Shown piece by piece: positions 1-4,853 of a stretch of DNA of 7,035 nucleotides (position 1 is the first letter of the stretch; the number at the start of each line of letters is the position of its first letter). The DNA is taken from assembly GCA_012512355.1 (NCBI GenBank), contig JAAZEI010000115.1:1-7035 (forward strand). Reading direction: 5' to 3'. Origin of the DNA: Clostridiales bacterium. GTDB lineage: Bacteria; Bacillota; Clostridia; Christensenellales; Aristaeellaceae. The position numbers and the translations under genes were made by a program. The notes beneath the pieces were generated by a model. That model did not search any database, was not told the origin of the DNA, and saw nothing but the letters and a program-made list of their open reading frames with translations.

Positions 1-249
1 CCTATGAACTATTCGGGTCGTTACCGTGCGGAAAATGAGGATGGGCGTGGCATCATAAAGATGATTGTCGATGTTGATAATGAACAGATTTTAGGAGCGC
101 AGGTTCTTTGTAATTATTCCAGTGAGTTCGTTACCGCTGTCACTGCGTTCGTTGAGATGGGCCTTAAGCTTGATGACATCAAGAAGATTGTCTTTCCGCA
201 TCCTACTGTCAGCGAGATTGTCAGGGAAGCCGTCTTTAAATATGAATAA
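1..249 (+). CDS. lpdA: Dihydrolipoamide dehydrogenase-like flavoprotein, C-terminal end (partial)
   Basis: This is the last 82 residues of a class I pyridine nucleotide-disulfide oxidoreductase; the frame is open at the left edge, so the FAD/NAD domains lie outside the window. What is visible is most of the C-terminal dimerisation domain. It has a strand/turn segment (GIIKMIVDVDNEQILGAQVL), a helix around EFVTAVTAFVEMG, and the signature FPHPTVSE with His at bases 199-201 and Glu at 214-216. In this family that His-Glu pair is the acid/base next to the disulfide of the partner subunit. Dihydrolipoamide dehydrogenases reoxidise dihydrolipoyl groups on E2 or glycine-cleavage H proteins with NAD+. 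The dimerisation domain is shared with mercuric and glutathione reductases, so the specific call rests on the overlapping lipoate ligase gene downstream. The canonical HAHPTLSE motif reads FPHPTVSE here, within family variation. Confidence 0.82.
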   Translation, partial: PMNYSGRYRAENEDGRGIIKMIVDVDNEQILGAQVLCNYSSEFVTAVTAFVEMGLKLDDIKKIVFPHPTVSEIVREAVFKYE

Positions 250-1216
250 ACTCTATGAAAGCCCTTCCTTTGATCCCACGCTGAACCTTGCGATTGAAGA
301 AGCGCTTCTTCTTGGACACGCTAAAGAGCCCAGCATCTTTCTTTGGCAAAATACGCACACTGTGGTCATCGGACGCGGACAAAACGCCTGGAAAGAATGC
401 AAAGTCAATAAACTTGTGGAAGATAATGGAATATTGGTTCGCAGAACAACAGGCGGCGGGGCTGTCTATCATGACCTTGGCAACCTGAATTTTTCATTTG
501 TCATGCCAGAAGAGAGCTATGATGTAGCAAGACAGCTTCATGTGATTAAAAAAGCTGTTAGTTATTTTGGTGTTCAGACAGAACTGTCCGGCCGCAATGA
601 TATTATTATTAAAGACGGCAGAGCAAAATTCTCAGGCAATGCCTTTCGAAAAACCAAAACTTCTGCCTTGCATCACGGAACAATCCTATTTGATGTTGAC
701 ATGCAAAAGCTTGGTCTTTATTTGGCTCCATCCACAGCTAAATTAAAAGCAAATGGGGTTGATAGCGTGAGGTCTCGTGTTGAAAATTTAAGCCACTCTG
801 CAAAAGGAATGAATATACCTACCCTCAAGAAAGCGCTTTTTACTGCTTTTGAAGAAGAGTATGGACCGGGAGAGAAAATTGACTTGACAACAGTGATGCA
901 GGGGCAGGATATCTTGGCTCTTCAAAATAAATACAAGTCCTGGGACTGGAATTTTGGTCAAACGCCCAAATTTGATATCAGTTTCACAACTCGTTTTCAC
1001 TGGGGTGAAGTGCAGCTTTTGCTGTCTTTTAAACGCGGATTGATATCACATCTTGTTTGCTTTACCGATTCGAATGATCCGGATCTGGCGCAGCGAATGA
1101 AGCCCTTGCTCGAAGGAGTTCCTTATAAACCCAAAGCTATTTTAGAGACAGCCTCTTTGGTAAGTTCATCTGAAGATTCTGATATCATCCATTGGCTGGC
1201 TTCGCAGGTATTTTAA
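242..1216 (+). CDS. lplA: Lipoate-protein ligase A
   Basis: The 324-residue protein (E. coli LplA is about 338) activates lipoate or octanoate with ATP and transfers it to the lysine of lipoyl domains in 2-oxoacid dehydrogenases or H protein, in the cytosol. Visible motifs are an N-terminal NLAIEEALL helix (15-24), the lipoate/AMP-binding loop RRTTGGGAVYHDLGNLNFSF (67-86), GRND (117-120), KFSGNAFR with the expected adenylate-contacting Lys129, and HHGTILF (144-150). Residues about 240-324 match the position of the small C-terminal accessory domain needed for lipoate activation, so this looks like a complete two-domain ligase rather than an octanoyltransferase. The ATG at 242 overlaps the upstream stop by 8 bases; a longer in-frame extension back to 122 would run through lpdA and adds no family-like residues. 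The only Shine-Dalgarno candidate, AGGGAAG at 223-229, is 12 bases away, so translational coupling to the upstream gene is likely. Confidence 0.93.
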   Translation: MNKLYESPSFDPTLNLAIEEALLLGHAKEPSIFLWQNTHTVVIGRGQNAWKECKVNKLVEDNGILVRRTTGGGAVYHDLGNLNFSFVMPEESYDVARQLHVIKKAVSYFGVQTELSGRNDIIIKDGRAKFSGNAFRKTKTSALHHGTILFDVDMQKLGLYLAPSTAKLKANGVDSVRSRVENLSHSAKGMNIPTLKKALFTAFEEEYGPGEKIDLTTVMQGQDILALQNKYKSWDWNFGQTPKFDISFTTRFHWGEVQLLLSFKRGLISHLVCFTDSNDPDLAQRMKPLLEGVPYKPKAILETASLVSSSEDSDIIHWLASQVF

Positions 1217-1251
1217 ACACGCTGTTTTAATTAAAATTTTAGAGGAATATA

Positions 1252-1737
1252 TTGAAGTTTCAGAAACATCCCTTTGGACCTATTTATAATAAGCAATCAA
1301 CAATACTCATTCTGGGCAGCTTTCCGTCTGTAAAATCTCGCCAGAATGGGTTTTATTATGGCAACCCCAATAACCGTTTTTGGAAGGTTTTAGAAGAGGT
1401 ATGGGGAAAGGCGGTTCCCAGAGACATTGAAGGTAAAATTGACTTTCTGCTGGAGCACCATATTGCGCTTTGGGATGTTCTTGCATCCTGCGAAATTTCC
1501 GGGTCTAGTGATGCCAGCATCAGAAACCCTGTACCTAATGATTTGAATGTCATTTTGAAAGGTAGTTCGGTTAGCAAAATATTGGCCAATGGTCAGCTAG
1601 CAAGCCGTATGATTAATCAATATCACGCAGACAAAGAAAAAATAAAACTGATCACACTTCCTTCAACCAGCCCGGCTAATGCATCTTGGTCGCTTGAACG
1701 ATTAATTGAGGTTTGGTCCTCAGCTATTCTCTTTTAG
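1252..1737 (+). CDS. DNA-deoxyinosine (hypoxanthine) glycosylase, UDG superfamily family 6
   Basis: The 161-residue protein has the size and layout of the family 6 (HDG) branch of the uracil-DNA glycosylase superfamily, which removes deaminated bases, chiefly hypoxanthine, to start base-excision repair. The first conserved block reads LILGSFPSVKSR (19-30) followed by FYYGNPNNRFW (34-44), the family's phosphate/base pocket segment. A mid-protein ALWDVL (72-77) and ILANG (110-114) follow. The C-terminal motif LPSTSPANA (136-144) corresponds to the DNA-intercalating motif of the superfamily. The lack of the GQDPYH motif rules out a classical family 1 UNG. The start is TTG at 1252, with AGAGGA at 1241-1246 and 5-base spacing; no ATG gives a better fit. 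It lies 35 bases after lplA with no convincing terminator between, so it is probably in the same transcript. Mug-type (family 2) is the main alternative but fits the motifs less well. Confidence 0.86.
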   Translation: MKFQKHPFGPIYNKQSTILILGSFPSVKSRQNGFYYGNPNNRFWKVLEEVWGKAVPRDIEGKIDFLLEHHIALWDVLASCEISGSSDASIRNPVPNDLNVILKGSSVSKILANGQLASRMINQYHADKEKIKLITLPSTSPANASWSLERLIEVWSSAILF

Positions 1738-1790
1738 ATAGTTAGTATGTTAAGATAAGCTTTCTCTTTGAAAGGATATGAAGCCAAAGA

Positions 1791-2696
1791 ATGAAACACT
1801 TTTTTATCGTAAATCCTGCAGCCGGTCCTCATAACGCAGAACAAGTTTTGCGTCAGAAGCTATCATTATTTAATGGCCGATTCCCATATGATGTATTTAT
1901 ATCCAGTAAGCCTGCAGATACAGATTCGTACATACAATACATGCGATCAAATGAATCCGGACATTTAAGGTTTATTGCCTGCGGCGGAGACGGTACCATC
2001 AACGAGGTGGCCAACAGCATTCAATCTATTGAGGATGCTTCGCTTGGCTGCTACGCCAGCGGCAGCGGAAACGATTATGTTAAGTATTATGGAAAAGTTG
2101 AAGATTTTGTTGAACTGGGAAGACTTTTCTCAGCCAGAGAAGAATCTGTTGACTTGATGCGAATTGGAAACAGAATAGCAGTTAATGTGGTAGATTTTGG
2201 GTTTGATGCAAAAGTAGCTGTAGGTGTGGAGAAGGTACGCAGATGGCCGCTATTAGGTGGTAAACATGCTTATGCCAGCGGAATAATCAGCGCATTGCTT
2301 AGCCCTATGTTCACTTCATGTATTGTCACAGCAGATGGTGAAAAATTAGGAGATAATAAACTTCTTTTGTGTACCTTGGCTTGCGGGAAATATGTAGGCG
2401 GTGGTTTCCGCTGCGCACCAAGAAGCAACAATGCAGATAGTCTGATGGAAGTATGCCTTGTCAAGCCGCTGTCTCGGATTCGCCTTATTAAAGTGTTGAG
2501 TTCTTACAAAAACGGGCAGCATTTGGATGATGAACGCTTAAAAGATGTCGTTATTTACCGCAGAGCCAAAGAAGTAGAAATCCAGACATCAAATGATATG
2601 AATATCCTGCTGGATGGAGAAATAACACCCATTAACAATGCAAGAGTAGAGGTACTGCCAAGGGCACTGCGATTCGCAGTACCTCAGGGCTTATAG
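1791..2696 (+). CDS. Diacylglycerol kinase family lipid kinase (YegS/BmrU type)
   Basis: The 301-residue cytosolic or membrane-peripheral protein belongs to the DAGK catalytic-domain family, whose bacterial members phosphorylate diacylglycerol or related lipids with ATP. It opens with FIVNPAAG (5-12), then has the nucleotide loop ACGGDGTINEV (63-73). GSGNDYV (91-97) corresponds to the family's P-x-G-T/S-x-N-D-F segment. GGGFRCAPRSNNADSLMEV (203-221) is the second-domain hallmark, and LLDGEI (273-278) holds the conserved Asp-Gly-Glu near the C-terminus. Length matches DgkB/YegS proteins. ATG 1791 is the first in-frame start after a TGA at 1779-1781. AAAGGA at 1771-1776 is the only upstream Shine-Dalgarno but is 14 bases away, so initiation may be weak. 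An out-of-frame ATG at 1778 sits closer to it. The gene lies 53 bases after the glycosylase. Exact lipid substrate (diacylglycerol, undecaprenol or another) cannot be read from sequence. Confidence 0.88.
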   Translation: MKHFFIVNPAAGPHNAEQVLRQKLSLFNGRFPYDVFISSKPADTDSYIQYMRSNESGHLRFIACGGDGTINEVANSIQSIEDASLGCYASGSGNDYVKYYGKVEDFVELGRLFSAREESVDLMRIGNRIAVNVVDFGFDAKVAVGVEKVRRWPLLGGKHAYASGIISALLSPMFTSCIVTADGEKLGDNKLLLCTLACGKYVGGGFRCAPRSNNADSLMEVCLVKPLSRIRLIKVLSSYKNGQHLDDERLKDVVIYRRAKEVEIQTSNDMNILLDGEITPINNARVEVLPRALRFAVPQGL

Positions 2697-2715
2697 AAGA
2701 TATTTTGTTTCCAAG

Positions 2716-2747
2716 CATAGGCTGCTGTTTAATAAGCCTCTGTTTTT
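2716..2747 (+). terminator. Candidate intrinsic terminator after the lipid kinase gene
   Basis: Bases 2719-2723 (AGGCT) can pair with 2735-2739 (AGCCT), and C2716-A2717 with T2741-G2742 across one T/C mismatch. The loop has 11 bases, and TTTTT follows immediately at 2743-2747. This sits 20 bases after the kinase stop codon and faces the converging minus-strand gene. Its T-run overlaps that gene's stop codon (2746-2748). The stem is short, so efficiency is uncertain; the reverse direction lacks a T-run. Confidence 0.45.
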
Positions 2748-3492
2748 AGTTAAGTTTACGAATAAGAATGAAGGGTGTCAGTTCATCCCCTTGACCGGAG
2801 GGATTATCTTTGAGTGCATCCTGAATTTGCTGATCACTAAGTGGGAAGTCTGATGATTTAGCCAGCTGATCACGCTGGATATCATTGGCATCCATCAATA
2901 CTACAGGAATGCCGGTTTTTACAAATAGGTCGTCACAAAGATCCTGAGGGTTTTCAGGATTAATCAAGGCCATTTGCTTATAAATATCAAAGCTCGAACG
3001 GTCGTAAAAACCATCGATCCCTCCAACTCCCTGACCGCAGACGCGATAAAATACACCTTTGACTCCAAAAGGTTTTGTTATAGCTGAAAGAAAAGCTGCC
3101 AGCAATACGCGGGGCAAGCCAACCATATCAATTACCAATTGCATTTTATAAGGTTCATGCATTCCTACGCCTGTTGAGTTGCTGGCAGCGAAACGCCACA
3201 TTAAATTGGCGAAAAAACCTGGCTGAACCTCATCCCGTGTTTTGACGCTCTCCACACACATAGCCATTACTTTTGCTCCAAAGCTAAGAACATCACCTGT
3301 TTGATAAAAAGGCTTCACATATTGTTCAACCAGCGCAGTCGGATCTTCACCCCGCATAACAAAATGCGTCTGAATAGCATATCGCAAATAAACACTGCCA
3401 TCCTGCGCTGCAGCATTTCCTCTGTCAAAATAGACAATACCTTCATGTTCTCTGCGCTGTTCTTCCAGATTTCGTGATGCAATGATGCCCAT
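2746..3492 (-). CDS. CofE-like protein (coenzyme F420-0:L-glutamate ligase family), Firmicutes type
   Basis: The 248-residue protein resembles the F420-0 gamma-glutamyl ligase-like proteins annotated in Firmicutes. In F420-making organisms CofE adds glutamate to F420-0 using GTP and a divalent metal. Numbered from the start chosen here, the family-like elements are YLRYAIQTHFV (35-45), the GDVLSFGAKV strand (66-75) matching the CofE 'GDILVVAQK' segment, and the block GLPRVLLAAFLSAITKPFG (125-143). GGIDG (157-161) and the late PVVLMDANDI (196-205) follow. The start is placed at 3490-3492 because GGAGG (plus-strand CCTCC, 3501-3505) lies 8 bases upstream. An ATG at 3507 would add five residues but has no ribosome binding site and lies only about 13 bases from the predicted transcription start. 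No F420 pathway neighbour is present, so the real substrate is unknown; amide or peptide-bond formation with an acidic amino acid is an inference. It is monocistronic, with its own promoter. Confidence 0.72.
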   Translation of the reverse strand: MGIIASRNLEEQRREHEGIVYFDRGNAAAQDGSVYLRYAIQTHFVMRGEDPTALVEQYVKPFYQTGDVLSFGAKVMAMCVESVKTRDEVQPGFFANLMWRFAASNSTGVGMHEPYKMQLVIDMVGLPRVLLAAFLSAITKPFGVKGVFYRVCGQGVGGIDGFYDRSSFDIYKQMALINPENPQDLCDDLFVKTGIPVVLMDANDIQRDQLAKSSDFPLSDQQIQDALKDNPSGQGDELTPFILIRKLN

Positions 3493-3526
3493 TCGATGCG
3501 CCTCCATTGTTTGAGAATTCTCGGTT

Positions 3527-3555
3527 ACTTTACATCATGGCCTGAAAGCTGTCAA
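3527..3555 (-). promoter_or_regulatory. Sigma-A promoter of the CofE-like gene
   Basis: Reading the minus strand, a perfect -35 TTGACA (plus coordinates 3550-3555) is followed by a 17-base spacer and the -10-like TAAAGT (3527-3532). The transcription start would fall near 3520, giving a leader of about 28 bases before the ATG at 3492. A 10-base perfect palindrome, GAGAATTCTC (3513-3522), covers the predicted start site and could be an operator, although it also has no flanking symmetry. Confidence 0.68.
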
Positions 3556-3660
3556 TTAAAGTGAGAAGTAAGTGTCTCAGTCGTCTGTATGTTTAAAATA
3601 AGTACTGCTGATTAACACGTTGAAAGAATAAAAAAGAGAAAGTGGATGATCGTTTCTTAA

Positions 3661-4674
3661 CTACCAATATTTTGTTATTTCGGTTTCATCAACCGAATCC
3701 ATAAAATCTCTTTTTATTTCAAGCAAACTTCGAAAATCCTGGATAACTGCGTAGAGAAGTGCTCGATCCTCAAATTCCTGCCTCGTGACGGGGAGAGTCA
3801 AATGGTCATATTCTAAATCTATTTGGTCAAGTTCAATGAGCATTTGATGAGCATTGTTTTTCTCTTGGAATCCTTCGGCGACTTCACACACAAATGCAGC
3901 CAGGAGATTGTTGGTTTCATATCTTTGCTTAGTTCGCACAATATTATTCCAAATTCTGCGCATAAAGCTCGCTTGCCTTGAACGCATCTGAAAATACAAT
4001 ACAGGGTAATTACTTTGAACACGAATTTTATTTGCAATTTCTGTCATGGCTGCAACTTCATATCCGGAAAGTTTTTTATCAAGATCATCAAATAAAAGGG
4101 AAGTATTCATAGTGTTTTCATCTAAGGGCTGCATAATTTTGTTTGACATCATTCGCAGCAGCTTTCTGAAATCATCTTCTATCGCATCTCGAAAGTGTTT
4201 AAGGGGAGCCGGCTTACGCGGGATCAGCAGCTTTACCAAAATGCCAACAGCTGATCCGACAAAAAGCAAACCAAATTCATTGACAATGAGCGGAAAGGTT
4301 ATACTTTGCTCAATGAGGAAATGAGTTGCGAGGACCGCATTGCTTGCAACAACCGTCTCCATTTCAAACGCATAACAAATGCCCACAAACAAAAGTAGAA
4401 ACAGACCAAAACTGAGGGTATGAAAATGAAAGAGTTCAAAGACCAGCCAGCAAAGAAAAACCATCAGGAAAAAAGCGATGTACCTTTTGATGGCAGTAAT
4501 CAAGGTGTCTTCAAAGGTGTTCTGGATTGTCAGCAGTGTCGTAATGCCAGCCACTGCTGAATATTTTAGGCCGGCAACATCTGCAAGCAAAATACCCAGG
4601 GTTGTTCCTAACGCTATCTCCAAAACCATAACATAATTTACCTGTTGTTGTTTTATTGCGAATATTCTTTTCAT
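3661..4674 (-). CDS. Aromatic acid exporter family membrane protein (ArAE_1 / DUF939-like)
   Basis: The 337-residue protein has the architecture of the Firmicutes aromatic acid exporter family. An N-terminal membrane domain of about six hydrophobic segments (roughly 14-33, 37-52, 63-82, 86-104, 106-120, 128-151) is followed by a hydrophilic, helix-rich cytoplasmic half (about 155-337) like the ArAE_1 C-terminal domain. The first two segments carry the family-like pattern ALGTTLGILLADVAGLKYSA (21-40), then VAGITTLLTIQNT (41-53). E. coli AaeB, a distant relative, exports hydroxylated aromatic acids; substrates of the Firmicutes members are mostly unproven. The start is set at 4672-4674 because AGAGGA (plus TCCTCT, 4681-4686) lies 6 bases upstream. 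The longer ATG at 4698 falls just downstream of the -10 region and has no ribosome binding site. The gene is transcribed away from the 687-residue gene, with its own promoter region. A clear terminator was not found in the 168 bases before the next minus-strand gene. Confidence 0.8.
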   Translation of the reverse strand: MKRIFAIKQQQVNYVMVLEIALGTTLGILLADVAGLKYSAVAGITTLLTIQNTFEDTLITAIKRYIAFFLMVFLCWLVFELFHFHTLSFGLFLLLFVGICYAFEMETVVASNAVLATHFLIEQSITFPLIVNEFGLLFVGSAVGILVKLLIPRKPAPLKHFRDAIEDDFRKLLRMMSNKIMQPLDENTMNTSLLFDDLDKKLSGYEVAAMTEIANKIRVQSNYPVLYFQMRSRQASFMRRIWNNIVRTKQRYETNNLLAAFVCEVAEGFQEKNNAHQMLIELDQIDLEYDHLTLPVTRQEFEDRALLYAVIQDFRSLLEIKRDFMDSVDETEITKYW

Positions 4675-4700
4675 GATATTTCCTCTCAAAACACGCATTC

Positions 4701-4738
4701 ATTATATTATTATAATTATTCATCAGTTCAACGGTGAA
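4701..4738 (-). promoter_or_regulatory. Promoter region of the exporter gene with two TATAAT boxes
   Basis: On the minus strand there are two perfect TATAAT hexamers, at plus coordinates 4709-4714 and 4701-4706. Possible -35 partners are TTCACC (4733-4738, 18-base spacer to the first) and TTGAAC (4726-4731, 19-base spacer to the second). Each -35 matches consensus at four of six positions, so which pair is used cannot be decided by eye. The AT-only stretch itself may make chance matches likely. Confidence 0.5.
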
Positions 4739-4774
4739 ATTATCACAGAAGCGAATTTTAATGTTCTGTTTATC

Positions 4775-4803
4775 TTGACGATAGCTCGCTATATGCATAG
4801 AAT
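4775..4803 (+). promoter_or_regulatory. Sigma-A promoter of the 687-residue gene
   Basis: TTGACG (4775-4780) is separated by exactly 17 bases from TAGAAT (4798-4803); each hexamer matches consensus at five of six positions. The predicted transcription start near 4810 gives a leader of about 44 bases with two T7 runs before the GGAGGA ribosome binding site. The spacer contains an inverted repeat, ATAGC-TC-GCTAT (4781-4792). This promoter would also drive the downstream RNA methyltransferase gene. Confidence 0.72.
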
Positions 4804-4840
4804 AACATATATTGGTAAACAATTTTTTTATTATTTTTTT

Positions 4841-4846
4841 GGAGGA
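4841..4846 (+). promoter_or_regulatory. Ribosome binding site that sets the start of the 687-residue gene
   Basis: GGAGGA lies 7 bases before ATG 4854. The longer open frame begins at ATG 4812, almost at the predicted transcription start and without a ribosome binding site, so it is rejected. An in-frame TTG at 4851 is too close (4 bases). Confidence 0.85.
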
Positions 4847-4853
4847 TCATTTG

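Noticed and set aside
1225..1236. Perfect AT-only palindrome TTTTAATTAAAA between lplA and the glycosylase gene, considered as terminator or operator.
   Set aside because: It has no GC stem and no loop, and AT-only palindromes are expected by chance in such spacers; the genes look co-transcribed.
1760..1776. Small hairpin CTTTC-TCTTT-GAAAG that would cover the AAAGGA site before the lipid kinase, considered as a translational switch.
   Set aside because: The 5-base stem has only two GC pairs and is weak; no ligand-binding structure or conserved riboswitch core is visible.
3562..3579. TGAGA...TCTCA inverted repeat downstream of the exporter gene, considered as its terminator.
   Set aside because: The stem has five pairs and an 8-base loop, with only CTTTAATT after it on the minus strand, too weak to call. 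It lies about 80 bases beyond the stop.
4511..4822. A 103-codon minus-strand open frame spanning the exporter start and the divergent promoter region.
   Set aside because: It overlaps the exporter N-terminus out of frame, crosses both promoters, and resembles no protein.
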